NCBI GenBank assembly: GCA_016930485.1
Contig: JAFGGP010000011.1
Coordinates: 1-51,195 of the forward strand
Direction: 5' to 3'
Origin: Candidatus Omnitrophota bacterium
GTDB taxonomy: Bacteria; Omnitrophota; Gorgyraeia; JAFGGP01
DNA: 51,195 bases
The notes under the pieces are model-generated. The model made no database searches, had not been told where the DNA came from, and was given only the letters and a program-made list of their open reading frames with translations. The translations under genes and the position numbers were made by a program. This document shows positions 8,835 through 18,831 of the stretch, piece after piece. Position 1 is the first letter of the stretch. Every line of letters begins with the position of its first letter.

Positions 8835-9551
8835 TTGAAGGAGGTTACTATGCTTTGTTTTATAAAGACTTTTTTCTGGATTGTGTTGATAGGCGGGGCG
8901 GCACTTTTGTTTATTTACCTTTTTTTCAAAAAAGAGGTTACGGCCTGCTTTGAGCGCGATCCGGCCGCGAAGAATGTCGTTGAGGTACTCCTGACCTATT
9001 CGGGTCTCCATGCCTTGATAGCGTATCGGATTGCCCATAGGCTCCTTAAACTGAATGTCCCGGTTCTGCCGCGGTTTATTTCGCAGTTGACCAAGTTCTT
9101 GACCGGGATCGAAATTCATCCCGGTGCCACCATCGGCGACGGATTATTCATTGATCACGGCATGGGGGTTGTTATAGGAGAGACAACAATCATCGGTGAC
9201 AACGTGACGTTGTTTCAGGGAGTTACCCTGGGGGGGACCGGCAAGGAGCAGGGAAAACGCCACCCGACCCTGGGAAATAACATAGTCGTCGGCGCCGGCG
9301 CGAAGGTCCTGGGCAACATTGTTATCGGCGACAATGCCCGCATCGGGGCAAACGCGGTGGTTATCCGGGATGTGCCGGAGGACTCGACGGTCGTAGGGGT
9401 ACCGGGTAGAATTGCCAGGGAAAAAGGGAAGACCCGTCCCGGCATCAATCTGGATCATACGAACCTTCCTGACCCGATTACCGAACGGCTGGAGCGGCTG
9501 CAGGAGGAGATCGATTTCATTGAACAGCACCTTAAGGATATCCGGGGATAG
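8835..9551 (+). CDS. cysE: Serine O-acetyltransferase (EpsC/CysE family); start may be internal (ATG 8850 after AAGGAGG)
   Basis: Hexapeptide repeats; [47 protein letters not shown]. Confidence 0.93.
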   Translation: MKEVTMLCFIKTFFWIVLIGGAALLFIYLFFKKEVTACFERDPAAKNVVEVLLTYSGLHALIAYRIAHRLLKLNVPVLPRFISQLTKFLTGIEIHPGATIGDGLFIDHGMGVVIGETTIIGDNVTLFQGVTLGGTGKEQGKRHPTLGNNIVVGAGAKVLGNIVIGDNARIGANAVVIRDVPEDSTVVGVPGRIAREKGKTRPGINLDHTNLPDPITERLERLQEEIDFIEQHLKDIRG

Positions 9552-9555
9552 GGGT

Positions 9556-11031
9556 ATGCCGCTTTGCGTATATAATACATTAACGAAGAAAAAAGAGGAG
9601 TTCCGGCCGCTCGCAGCCGGAAGGGTGACAATGTATGTATGCGGCGTGACCGTATACGACGATTGCCACATCGGCCACGCACGGAATGCATTTGTCTTTG
9701 AGGTGATGCGGCGCTACTTTGAGTATTCCGGATACAGGGTTACCTATGTGAGAAATATCACCGACGTCGATGATAAGATTATCGAAAAGGCACGCCTCGA
9801 ACTTGTCGCTCATCCCGGGTTGGGCGATGTAAGGGAGGCGACACGGCATATCGCCGAGCGCTATATCAAAAGTTACTATGAAGATATGAGGCGACTCGGG
9901 CTTCCCCGGGCCGATATCGAGCCCCTGGCGACCGGTCACATCGCCGATATCATATGCCTGGTAGAGACGCTCATCAAAAAAGGGTATGCGTATGCGACCC
10001 CGAAGGGGGATGTGTATTTTGAGGTGCGCAGATATAAGGACTACGGCGTCCTTTCGGGACAGGATCTGGACAAGATGTATTCCGGCGTGCGGATCGCCGT
10101 TGAAGAAGAAAAAAAAGACCCGCTCGATTTTGCCTTATGGAAATCCTCGAAGGCGGACGAACCGGCCTGGGACAGTCCGTGGGGTAAGGGTCGCCCCGGC
10201 TGGCATATCGAGTGTTCGGCCATGAGCATGAGGTATCTCGGCGAGACATTCGATATTCATGCAGGGGGGCGCGATCTTACCTTTCCCCATCATGAAAATG
10301 AGATTGCCCAGTCGGTGTGCGCTACCGGCGCCCCCTTCGCCCGCTACTGGATTCACAACGGGCTTTTGACGATTAACGGGGAAAAGATGTCCAAGTCCAT
10401 CGGCAACCTTGTCTCGATACGGGAGGCGGTCAGTGTGTATTCGAGCGAGGTGCTCAAGATGTTTTTTCTGGGCGCGGTCTACTCATCTCCCATTGATTTC
10501 TCCTTTGAAAAGCTGGAGGAGGTAGCGGCGAGCAGGGACCGTTTTGCGGTCTTTTTTGACCGCGCCGATGACCTTGCTGCCACCTACGGCAGTAAGGCCC
10601 CATTGACAGAGCGTTTCTGTAGAGAGATAGCGGATTTTGAAGCTCAGTTCCGCCGGGCAATGGACGACGACTTTAATACCCCGCAGGCCCTGGCCGTGCT
10701 TTTTGATATGGTGAATTATGCCAATAAGGAAATACAGAAGATGACCGGTGCGGACGAGTTTTCCCCGGCGGCGGCATTTGCGGTTGACGTCAGGGAAAAA
10801 ATCACCGTCCTGGCAAAGGTACTGGGGGTTTCTTTTCACGGAATGAGACCGGGCAGCGATGCACAGGCAGCCACCGAAGAGAAAATAGAAGACCTGATCT
10901 TCCGCAGGAACGAGGCGAGAAAAAACAAGGATTTTAAGACAGCCGATCAGGTGCGCGACGAGCTTTCACAGTTGGGCGTTATTATTGAGGACCACAAAGA
11001 TGGGACACGCTGGCGCTGGAAGAGCAGGTAA
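9556..11031 (+). CDS. cysS: Cysteinyl-tRNA synthetase
   Basis: MPLCVYNTLTKKKEEF...MYVCGVTVYDDCHIGHAR; KMSKS; start trimmed from ORF start 9412 to ATG 9556. Confidence 0.96.
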   Translation: MPLCVYNTLTKKKEEFRPLAAGRVTMYVCGVTVYDDCHIGHARNAFVFEVMRRYFEYSGYRVTYVRNITDVDDKIIEKARLELVAHPGLGDVREATRHIAERYIKSYYEDMRRLGLPRADIEPLATGHIADIICLVETLIKKGYAYATPKGDVYFEVRRYKDYGVLSGQDLDKMYSGVRIAVEEEKKDPLDFALWKSSKADEPAWDSPWGKGRPGWHIECSAMSMRYLGETFDIHAGGRDLTFPHHENEIAQSVCATGAPFARYWIHNGLLTINGEKMSKSIGNLVSIREAVSVYSSEVLKMFFLGAVYSSPIDFSFEKLEEVAASRDRFAVFFDRADDLAATYGSKAPLTERFCREIADFEAQFRRAMDDDFNTPQALAVLFDMVNYANKEIQKMTGADEFSPAAAFAVDVREKITVLAKVLGVSFHGMRPGSDAQAATEEKIEDLIFRRNEARKNKDFKTADQVRDELSQLGVIIEDHKDGTRWRWKSR

Positions 11032-11644
11032 ATTTATTACCTTCGAGGGACCCGAGGGCAGCGGTAAGAGTACGCATGCGCGGCTGATCGTCGATTTTTT
11101 GAAGCAGAAAAAAATCCCGGTAGTGTTTGTGCGTGAGCCGGGTGGGACGAAACTCGGGGAGCGGATCAGAAAGCTGCTTTTGGATACGCGTTTTAAGCGG
11201 GTATTTCCCGAAACAGAGCTATTTCTCTATATGGCAGCCCGCTCACAGCTCATGCAGGAGTGCATTGCGCCGCGCTTAACAAAAGGGGTCCATGTGATTT
11301 GCGATCGTTTTCTGGACGCGACGATTGCCTATCAGGGGTACGGCGGCGGCATCGATATCCGTCACATACGCCGGATGGGAAGACTGGCAACCATGGCGAT
11401 AAGGCCCGATTTGACACTGCTCTTGGATCTCCCGGTGCAGGAGGGGCTCAGGCGGGCAGGAATAAAGGGCAGGGCCGACAGGATGGAACAAAAATCGCTT
11501 CTTTACCACCGGCGGGTGCGTCAGGGGTACCGGGCTATAGCAGAACGTGAGCCGCGGCGCGTTAAGGTTATTTCAACCAGGGGTTCTGTCGGGGCGGTAC
11601 AGGACCGTTTGAGGGGACTGGTGCTCGATGTTATTACGCGATAG
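11000..11644 (+). CDS. tmk: Thymidylate kinase
   Basis: KFITFEGPEGSGKSTHARL; VREPGGTKLGERIR; start trimmed to ATG 11000, overlapping cysS. Confidence 0.95.
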   Translation: MGHAGAGRAGKFITFEGPEGSGKSTHARLIVDFLKQKKIPVVFVREPGGTKLGERIRKLLLDTRFKRVFPETELFLYMAARSQLMQECIAPRLTKGVHVICDRFLDATIAYQGYGGGIDIRHIRRMGRLATMAIRPDLTLLLDLPVQEGLRRAGIKGRADRMEQKSLLYHRRVRQGYRAIAEREPRRVKVISTRGSVGAVQDRLRGLVLDVITR

Positions 11645-12509
11645 GGTGCGTTCACACTGCATAGATATTATCGAGGAGGCCGTCTCCGGGGAGAAGGCGG
11701 GAGCTGCCTTTTTGATTATAGCGAGCGATAAAACCTTTGCACAGGACGTTGCCCTTGAGTTTGCCCGGCTGGTTAATTGTGAACAGCGTGCGAGGGTGAG
11801 CTGCGGCGGATGCGCATGGTGCCGGGGCGTTGATTCCCCGGGTCATCCGGACTGTATTGTGCTGGGCGGCGAGGAAGAGAATGCATCGATCAAGATCAAT
11901 GAGGTCCGCTATCTTATCGAGAAGGTTACGCTCAGGCCGTTTGAGGCCCGTTTCAAGGTCGGGCTTATCTATGCCGCCGACCGCCTTACCGAAGAGGGCT
12001 CAAATAGTTTTTTGAAGATACTGGAAGAACCGCCGTCAAACACGTTTTTCATTTTAACAACGATTTTTCCGGATAAGATGCTTGGGACGGTGCGTTCGCG
12101 TTGTAAGGAGATATGGCTGGATAAAGGCGACGCGTTTGGTGATCTGAGGGTGCTTGATGAGACTGCGCTGGATATTGTCACAGGACGTTCCCGGATCCTG
12201 GATGATATATCCCGTGACGAACTCTACCGGATGCTGGGGTCTATCCTTGGGTATCTCAGGGATATGGCGGTTGCCAAAAGCGCGACCGGGGAAACGATCG
12301 CAGAGACCGTGGATATTTTTCTTAATGCCTCTAGAATGAGTGAGTTAAAAAAGGCTGGGAGGACGATTTCATTCGCTTCCTTAATCCGCAAAATCGAATA
12401 TGTTGAGGAGACGATGTGTCAGCTCAGGGAGAGTCATCTCAATGTAAGACTCGCGGTCCACAGTCTGTATCATAACGGTATTGTGCCATTACACAGGGGA
12501 GGGTTATGA
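11628..12509 (+). CDS. holB: DNA polymerase III delta'-like subunit
   Basis: NSFLKILEEPPSNTFFILTTIFPDKMLGTVRSRC clamp-loader motif; Zn-type Cys cluster; tmk neighbour. Confidence 0.88.
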   Translation: MLLRDRVRSHCIDIIEEAVSGEKAGAAFLIIASDKTFAQDVALEFARLVNCEQRARVSCGGCAWCRGVDSPGHPDCIVLGGEEENASIKINEVRYLIEKVTLRPFEARFKVGLIYAADRLTEEGSNSFLKILEEPPSNTFFILTTIFPDKMLGTVRSRCKEIWLDKGDAFGDLRVLDETALDIVTGRSRILDDISRDELYRMLGSILGYLRDMAVAKSATGETIAETVDIFLNASRMSELKKAGRTISFASLIRKIEYVEETMCQLRESHLNVRLAVHSLYHNGIVPLHRGGL

Positions 12510-13303
12510 AGGTCGTAGAGGTTAGTTTGCGCGAGGCAGGCAAGACGGCGCCGCATGACGCCGATGAGCTCGAGCTGCATATAGGAGATGTAGTCATTGT
12601 TGAGGCGGAACGGGGCATTGATTATGGCGTGGTGCGTTCACCGGATAAGGAGGTGAAGTTTGTCAGTCCTGTTGGTCATCCGCGGAAGATACTGAGGAAG
12701 GCGAACGAACAGGATTTGCGGCAGATCGAGGATAATAGAGAACGCATACGCAAGCCGTTCGGTATCTGCGAAAAGAAGATAAAAGGCTTCGGGCTCGACA
12801 TGAAGCTGATTCATGCGGAGTACTCGTTTGACAGAGGCAAGATCATTTTTTACTTTACCTCCGCCGGCAGGGTTGATTTCCGTGATCTGGTGAAAGAGCT
12901 GGCACGCATCTTCGGCGTCCGCATAGAACTGAGGCAGATAGGGGCGCGCGACGAGACAAAACTTCACGGCGGATGCGGTATCTGCGGGCGTCCATTATGT
13001 TGCCAGAGCTTTCTCCAGGACTTCGACGCTATTTCGATCAGGATGGCAAAAGATCAGCACCTGCCGCTCAATCAGGATCAGCTTTCGGGTATCTGCGGAC
13101 GCCTGAAGTGCTGCCTCTCATACGAGCACGGACTCTACAAGCAGCTTGCCCAGGGCCTTCCCAAGGAGGGGCAGCAGATGAAGGTGGAGGATGAGGTGGG
13201 AAAGGTGGTTTCGGTTGAGGTCTTAAAGGGGACTTTTACGGTGCGCCTCCCGTCGGGCAAGGAAGTGGTTATGGACCGCCGCCACTATAAAGGAGCAAAG
13301 TAA
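12506..13303 (+). CDS. ricT: PSP1-domain protein, RicT/YaaT family
   Basis: KLHGGCGICGRPLCCQSFLQDFDAISIRMAKDQHLPLNQDQLSGICGRLKCCLSYE. Confidence 0.92.
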   Translation: MKVVEVSLREAGKTAPHDADELELHIGDVVIVEAERGIDYGVVRSPDKEVKFVSPVGHPRKILRKANEQDLRQIEDNRERIRKPFGICEKKIKGFGLDMKLIHAEYSFDRGKIIFYFTSAGRVDFRDLVKELARIFGVRIELRQIGARDETKLHGGCGICGRPLCCQSFLQDFDAISIRMAKDQHLPLNQDQLSGICGRLKCCLSYEHGLYKQLAQGLPKEGQQMKVEDEVGKVVSVEVLKGTFTVRLPSGKEVVMDRRHYKGAK

Positions 13304-14853
13304 TGGAGAAGACGTTTTATGTAACGACGCCCATATATTATGTGAACGCCGAACCGCATATCGGTCATGCCTATACCAATATCGCGGCCGACTGCATCAG
13401 CCGGTACGAACGGCTCAGGGGGCGTGAGGTCTTTTTCCTGACCGGCACCGATGAGCACGGACAGAAGATTGCGCAGGCGGCCGGGGAAAAGGGAATTGAT
13501 GAGCAGAGTTTCGTCGACGCCGTAGTCCCGCGTTTTAATGCGCTGTGGGAAAAACTGTCTATAGCATACAGCGATTTTATCCGGACCACGCAGGACCGCC
13601 ACATTCGCGTGGTACAGCATATTCTCAGGCGACTCTACGATAAAGGAGATCTCTACCTAGAGAATTATGAAGGATGGTACTGTGTCCCCTGTGAGACATT
13701 TTGGCCCGAGACACAGCTGACAGAGATGATATGCCCGGATTGCCAGAGACCGCTAGAGAAGATAGTAGAAGAGAATTTCTTTTTCCGTCTATCCAGGTAT
13801 CAGCAGTGGCTTCGTTCGTACATCGAGGAACACGAGGAGTTTGTTCTGCCGTCTTCGCGAAGAAACGAAATTATGAAATTTTTAGAAAACCCCCTGAGTG
13901 ATTTGTGTATTACGCGTCCAAAGACACGCATCTCCTGGGGAATCGACGTGCCGTTCAGTAAGGGGCATGTCGTCTACGTATGGTTTGACGCACTCATTAA
14001 TTACATTAGTGCCGCAGGCTTTGCCGCTGACGAAGACCGGTTTAACCGTCTGTGGCCGTGCGAATACCATCTGATCGGCAAGGATATTCTGCGTCCGCAC
14101 ACCGTCTACTGGCCGATTATGTTACGGGCGCTTGATCTTCCTCTTCCCAGGACGGTATTTGCCCACGGGTGGTGGCAGCTGGCCGGCGGCAAGATTTCAA
14201 AGTCGAAGGGTAATGTTGTTGATCCGATTGCCCTGGTCGAAAGATACGGACAGGACGCATTCAGGTATTTTCTGCTCAGGGATGTGCGCTTCGGCCTTGA
14301 CGGCGTTTACTCCGAAGAGGCGCTCGCCCGGCGCTACAATAACGACTTAGGAAACGATCTGGGGAATCTGCTTCAGAGGACCCTGACCATGACGGAAAAA
14401 TACTTCGAGGGCAGAGTTCCTGCGTCTGCCCCGAAAAACGATGATGACCTCTGCCGTTCGGTTCGGACTGCCCAGGGTGTGTTGTGGGGGGCGATGGAGG
14501 CCCCGATGAACCAATTGAATTTTTCCGAGGCCCTCACCGCCATCTGGTCGTTTATTTCGTTGCTCAATCGGTTTGTCGAGGAAACAGCCCCGTGGAGTCT
14601 GGCAAAGGAAGGCAAAAAAGAGTACTTGGCAGGCGTTGTGTTTCACCTCCTTGAAGGACTGCGGGTAGCCGCACTAGCCCTCTTTCCTTTTATGCCGAAT
14701 GCGGCGGCGCGGATGTGGGGGCAGCTGGGGATGACGACGTCTCTCGAGAAGGCCTCATATAACGATATCCGGTCCTGGGGGCTTATCCAGCCGGGTCAGC
14801 GTATCGGTGAAAAGGAGCCCCTTTTTCCCAGGATTACCGTGCCGGAATGTTAG
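13303..14853 (+). CDS. metG: Methionyl-tRNA synthetase
   Basis: FYVTTPIYYVNAEPHIGHAYTNIAADCI; KISKSKGNVVDP. Confidence 0.96.
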   Translation: MEKTFYVTTPIYYVNAEPHIGHAYTNIAADCISRYERLRGREVFFLTGTDEHGQKIAQAAGEKGIDEQSFVDAVVPRFNALWEKLSIAYSDFIRTTQDRHIRVVQHILRRLYDKGDLYLENYEGWYCVPCETFWPETQLTEMICPDCQRPLEKIVEENFFFRLSRYQQWLRSYIEEHEEFVLPSSRRNEIMKFLENPLSDLCITRPKTRISWGIDVPFSKGHVVYVWFDALINYISAAGFAADEDRFNRLWPCEYHLIGKDILRPHTVYWPIMLRALDLPLPRTVFAHGWWQLAGGKISKSKGNVVDPIALVERYGQDAFRYFLLRDVRFGLDGVYSEEALARRYNNDLGNDLGNLLQRTLTMTEKYFEGRVPASAPKNDDDLCRSVRTAQGVLWGAMEAPMNQLNFSEALTAIWSFISLLNRFVEETAPWSLAKEGKKEYLAGVVFHLLEGLRVAALALFPFMPNAAARMWGQLGMTTSLEKASYNDIRSWGLIQPGQRIGEKEPLFPRITVPEC

Positions 14854-15620
14854 TAGATACCCACTGTCATTTAGACCTGGAGCAGTTTGCGGACGATAGA
14901 GCCGCGGTTATCGAACGGGCCCGTGCCAGCGGGATAGGGTGGTTGCTGAATGTAGCGGTTTGTCTTAAAAGCTGTGAGACGACCCTTGAGCTGAGCCGTC
15001 GGCATGAAGATGTATTCGCCTCATTGGGGGTGCACCCCCATTATGCGGATACGGTAAACGAGGATGCCTTTGTAAGAATAAAGGGCTGGCTTGGTCAGAA
15101 GAAGGTGAAAGCGGTTGGCGAGATAGGTCTCGATTTTTACAGAAACCTTTCCTCCGTTGTCTCACAGATGCAGCATCTGCGAGCGTTTATTGGTCTGGCG
15201 CTCGAGTTCGATCTTCCGGTTATTCTTCACTGCCGAAACGCATATAAGGAACTGCTTGCCGTGCTGGATGAGTTTCACAATGCAGGCCTGCGGGGGGTCT
15301 TTCACTGTTTTTCGGGAACCGGAGAGGATATGGCGTGTCTGCTGGAGCGGGGGTTTTCGGTATCTTTTTGCGGAAACCTGACCTATCCCGGTAATACGGC
15401 CCTCAGGGATATCTTGAAGGAGGTACCCCTGGAGAGACTGCTGCTTGAGACAGACAGCCCGTATCTCGCCCCGCACCTCCGGCGGGGAGAACGGAACGAG
15501 CCGGCATTTTTACGTGAGACTGCTCAGGCGATGGCCGACATAAAGGGTATCACGCTTGAGGATTTTGCCCGGTGTACTACTCAGAACGCGGCGGCGTTAT
15601 TCAGAATCGAGGGTATATGA
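14847..15620 (+). CDS. tatD: TatD-family metal-dependent hydrolase
   Basis: MLVDTHCHLDLEQF; VGEIGLDFYRN; LLLETDSPYLAP. Confidence 0.95.
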   Translation: MLVDTHCHLDLEQFADDRAAVIERARASGIGWLLNVAVCLKSCETTLELSRRHEDVFASLGVHPHYADTVNEDAFVRIKGWLGQKKVKAVGEIGLDFYRNLSSVVSQMQHLRAFIGLALEFDLPVILHCRNAYKELLAVLDEFHNAGLRGVFHCFSGTGEDMACLLERGFSVSFCGNLTYPGNTALRDILKEVPLERLLLETDSPYLAPHLRRGERNEPAFLRETAQAMADIKGITLEDFARCTTQNAAALFRIEGI

Positions 15621-16678
15621 TACAGCGGACAGCACAGGCCTTACGACGTTTTCTGACCAGTTACGATATCTATATTGTTATGGTCTGTGCCGTTATTTTG
15701 TTTAACGTCTTTATCCACCTCGGTCAGGTTGAAGAACCGCTGCGTGAATTCCCGGTACGGATGGAGACGACATTACAGGAACGGTTCAGCGATGAGGCGC
15801 TCAGGGAACACCTGCAGGGAAAGCCTTTTTTTGAAATACTCTTTTTCGTGGTCGGGCTCTGCGGCACCGGCGTTTTTCTTCTCGGTCTGGTCTATCTGGG
15901 CCGTTTGATACGGCGGGCACTCCGCGCGCGCAGCTTGCGGGCACTTATTCCCTCGCGGCTCAATAAGGTCCCCTGGGGCCTGGAGCATATTATCAAGAGT
16001 TGCATTGTGCTGGTCTTTATCGGGTATGTCCTGAATTTTTGCGAGGGTATTGTGCTGGCCGGTCTGCGGACGCGGCAGTTTGATGAGAACCTGTTTATGC
16101 TTATTAACACGGTTCTTATGGATATCGGGATCGTCGGTATCATGTTTTACTTTATCAAAAAGGTGCACCATAGCCCGTTTGTTTCTCTGGGGTTTCATTC
16201 CCGGACCCCCCTCGCCGATATCAAGACCGGACTGCGGGGATATATAACGATTATACCGGTTCTGGCAGTTGTGCTGTCTCTTACATCCGTAATCGTCAAG
16301 GCCATTCAATATGAAATTCCGCCTCAGCCTATCTTTGACATTTTTTTTGAAGAGACGGATACGCGGATGTTAACCGCGTCATTTCTCTTTGTTATTTTTT
16401 TGGGACCTCTGGTAGAAGAGATGTTTTTCAGGGGATTTTTGTACCCCGCCCTCAGGGCGCGGACAGGGCGTCTGTTGGGGATGATGATCAGCGCGGCGTT
16501 ATTTTCCGCCCTGCACACAAACCTTGTTGGTTTTGCCCCGATTTTTATATTAGGCATGTTGCTTGCCTTTCTCTACGAACGCACCGGCAGCTTATTCTCT
16601 TCCCTGAGCGTCCACATTCTCCATAACGGCCTGGTGAGCTCTTTTGTTATATGCCTGAAGGCGATAGGGGGCGCCTAA
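15617..16678 (+). CDS. CPBP-family intramembrane glutamic endopeptidase
   Basis: Multiple TM; LGPLVEEMFFRGFLYPALR, SALFSALHTN, LHNGL motifs. Confidence 0.9.
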   Translation: MIQRTAQALRRFLTSYDIYIVMVCAVILFNVFIHLGQVEEPLREFPVRMETTLQERFSDEALREHLQGKPFFEILFFVVGLCGTGVFLLGLVYLGRLIRRALRARSLRALIPSRLNKVPWGLEHIIKSCIVLVFIGYVLNFCEGIVLAGLRTRQFDENLFMLINTVLMDIGIVGIMFYFIKKVHHSPFVSLGFHSRTPLADIKTGLRGYITIIPVLAVVLSLTSVIVKAIQYEIPPQPIFDIFFEETDTRMLTASFLFVIFLGPLVEEMFFRGFLYPALRARTGRLLGMMISAALFSALHTNLVGFAPIFILGMLLAFLYERTGSLFSSLSVHILHNGLVSSFVICLKAIGGA

Positions 16679-16682
16679 TCCG

Positions 16683-17738
16683 ATGACGCAGAGGCTGACA
16701 CCGACCGTATGGTGGAATGACGGTCAGGTCAAATACATCGATCAGACGCGGCTGCCGTGCGAGCACGTCATTGCCTCATGCGATACCGTTGAGTTGTTAT
16801 GGGAGGCGATAAGGACGCTTAAGATCAGGGGGGCCCCGGCCCTCGGTGTTGCGGCTGCACTGGGTGTCGTGCTTGGGATCAGGAGTCTGGAACCAGCTAC
16901 ACATAAAGAGGTTATGAACGATGTTGAAGGACTTGCGACATATCTCGGTTCTGCACGTCCGACCGCGGTAAATCTTTTTTGGGCACTGGCTAGGATGAAG
17001 AAGGCCGTTGCCGGTCTCGCTACCCGGACGGTCGACGAATTGAAAGAGGCGCTGTTTCAGGAGGCCATGCTGATCATTGAGGAAGACCGGCAGACCTGCC
17101 GTCTCATCGGCAGGTACGGTGAGGGGCTTATCGCCGATGGGGACAGCATCCTCACGCACTGTAATGCGGGGAGGCTTGCGACCTATGATTATGGGACTGC
17201 CCTCGGGGTTATCTACAGCGCACAGGAGGCGGGGAAAAAGATTTCGGTATACGCCGATGAGACTCGTCCGCTTCTTCAGGGCGGCAGGTTGACGGCATGG
17301 GAGTTGCTTAACTCCGGGATTGATGTAACGGTGATTTGCGATAATATGGCTGCCGATCTTATGGCACGGGGGAAAATCGCAAAGGTGATTGTGGGTGCAG
17401 ACCGCATCGCGGCTAACGGCGACACGGCGAATAAGATAGGAACCTACGGTCTGGCGGTGCTGGCCCGTTTTCATGCCATCCCTTTTTATATCGCGGCACC
17501 GTCTTCGACCTTTGACCTGACACTCGCAGACGGGGCATCTATCCCGGTTGAGCAGCGTGACAAAAAGGAAGTGACCGAGTTCGGTGGCGCATGCATAGCG
17601 CCCGAGTCGGTGGCGGTGTATAACCCGGCCTTTGATGTGACACCGCACACCCTTATCAGTATCTTTATCACCGACCGGGGGATCATTCATCCGCCGTTTG
17701 CAGAGAATATTAAAGAGAAAATGGCGTCTAGCGGATAA
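16683..17738 (+). CDS. mtnA: S-methyl-5-thioribose-1-phosphate isomerase
   Basis: IRGAPALGVAAALG; ADETRPLLQGGRLTAWEL; GADRIAANGDTANKIGTYGLA. Confidence 0.95.
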   Translation: MTQRLTPTVWWNDGQVKYIDQTRLPCEHVIASCDTVELLWEAIRTLKIRGAPALGVAAALGVVLGIRSLEPATHKEVMNDVEGLATYLGSARPTAVNLFWALARMKKAVAGLATRTVDELKEALFQEAMLIIEEDRQTCRLIGRYGEGLIADGDSILTHCNAGRLATYDYGTALGVIYSAQEAGKKISVYADETRPLLQGGRLTAWELLNSGIDVTVICDNMAADLMARGKIAKVIVGADRIAANGDTANKIGTYGLAVLARFHAIPFYIAAPSSTFDLTLADGASIPVEQRDKKEVTEFGGACIAPESVAVYNPAFDVTPHTLISIFITDRGIIHPPFAENIKEKMASSG

Positions 17739-17768
17739 CCCTGTACCACACAGGGTGCGAGTAAAATT

Positions 17769-17842
17769 AAATATCAAAAATCAAATAGCAAAATGACCCT
17801 TCGATGCAACTCAGGGCAGGCAAATGCAAAATTCAAAAAAAG
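17769..17842 (+). repeat. AT-rich heptad array (AAATATC AAAAATC AAATAGC AAAATGA ... AAATGCA AAATTCA) interrupted by CCCTTCGATGCAACTCAGGGCAGGC
   Basis: 7-nt tiling 17769-17796 resumes at 17822 after a 25-nt GC-rich hairpin insertion. Confidence 0.55.
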
Positions 17843-17846
17843 CAAT

Positions 17847-17882
17847 GTAGCCCACATTTCAATGTGGGGAAAATAGATTCCG
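17847..17882 (+). repeat. Hairpin repeat TGTAGCCCACATTTCAATGTGGGGAAAATAGATTCC
   Basis: CCCACATT/AATGTGGG stem 17851-17868; near-identical to 8789-8824. Confidence 0.75.
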
Positions 17883-17893
17883 GGTCAAGCTTG

Positions 17894-18829
17894 ATGAATA
17901 AAACAGTGAAGACAAAGTTTACGGAAGATGCGTGGATTGCGTGGCTTAAAAGGAAACTGAGGCCCGGACGGGGGGTAATGCGTTCTGTCGGCGATGACTG
18001 TGCGGTTATCAAAACGGCTTCTGCCGAATCGTTTCTAGTTACCTCCGATATGGTTATCGAGGGTACCCATTTTTTGCTCAGCGACGCTACTGCCCGTGAG
18101 ATAGGGCACAAGGCAATGGCGGTCTCTCTCAGCGATATCGCCGCTATGGCCGGTATCCCGCGGTGGGCAACGGCGTCGGTCGGTATTCCGGGTCACATGA
18201 GCCGGAAATTTCTCACAGACCTTTTTTACGGCCTTACCACGGTACTGGAAAAATACGGTGGGGTGCTGGTTGGCGGTGATACGAATCGCTCCGAAAAACT
18301 GGTAATCGACGTTACCCTGATCGGAGAGGCGCCCGGCGGCTCTTTTCTCGGGCGGGATACCGCGCGCCCGGGAGACCTGCTGCTTGTGACCGGGAGATTA
18401 GGCGGTTCAGGAAGCGCGGGAAGACATCTGCGATTTACTCCCCGCATAAAAGAGGCACAGTTTATCAGGAGGTATCTTGCTCCTACCGCTATGATTGACC
18501 TCTCAGACGGATTGGCGCAGGACCTGAAGAGGCTCTGTGATGAAAGCGGGACAGGGGCCCTTCTCTATCAGGAAGAGATTCCGTTACGGAGAGGGTGCAC
18601 TGTCGATAACGGACTTTATGACGGAGAGGATTTTGAGCTGTTATGTGCCATTGAGCCAGGCGCTCTTTCCGAAAAGCAGCGCACCCGGTTCAAAAAGGAA
18701 TATAATATTCCCCTCACCGTTATCGGCCGGATGAGAGAGAAAAAAGAAGGCATCTTTCTCGAGGACGCGGCCGGACAAAAAAAAAGAGTATCGCATGCAA
18801 AAGCATTTCAGCATTTCGGTCTTAGTTAA
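17894..18829 (+). CDS. thiL: Thiamine-monophosphate kinase
   Basis: SVGDDCAVI; TSDMVIEGTHFLL; IGHKAMAVSLSDIAAMAG; GGDTNRS; start trimmed to ATG 17894. Confidence 0.93.
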   Translation: MNKTVKTKFTEDAWIAWLKRKLRPGRGVMRSVGDDCAVIKTASAESFLVTSDMVIEGTHFLLSDATAREIGHKAMAVSLSDIAAMAGIPRWATASVGIPGHMSRKFLTDLFYGLTTVLEKYGGVLVGGDTNRSEKLVIDVTLIGEAPGGSFLGRDTARPGDLLLVTGRLGGSGSAGRHLRFTPRIKEAQFIRRYLAPTAMIDLSDGLAQDLKRLCDESGTGALLYQEEIPLRRGCTVDNGLYDGEDFELLCAIEPGALSEKQRTRFKKEYNIPLTVIGRMREKKEGIFLEDAAGQKKRVSHAKAFQHFGLS

Positions 18830-18831
18830 CC

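Noticed and set aside
8741-8953. ORF 8666..8953 containing [12 protein letters not shown] as a gene
   Set aside because: The shared peptide comes from translating a DNA hairpin repeat; the ORF overlaps muiA and cysE out of frame.
9412-9555. N-terminal extension of CysS in the ORF track
   Set aside because: Overlaps cysE; CysRS homology begins at MPLCVYNT (ATG 9556).
16797-17777. 326-aa minus-strand ORF
   Set aside because: Antisense to mtnA, Cys/His/Arg-rich shadow composition, no recognisable domain.
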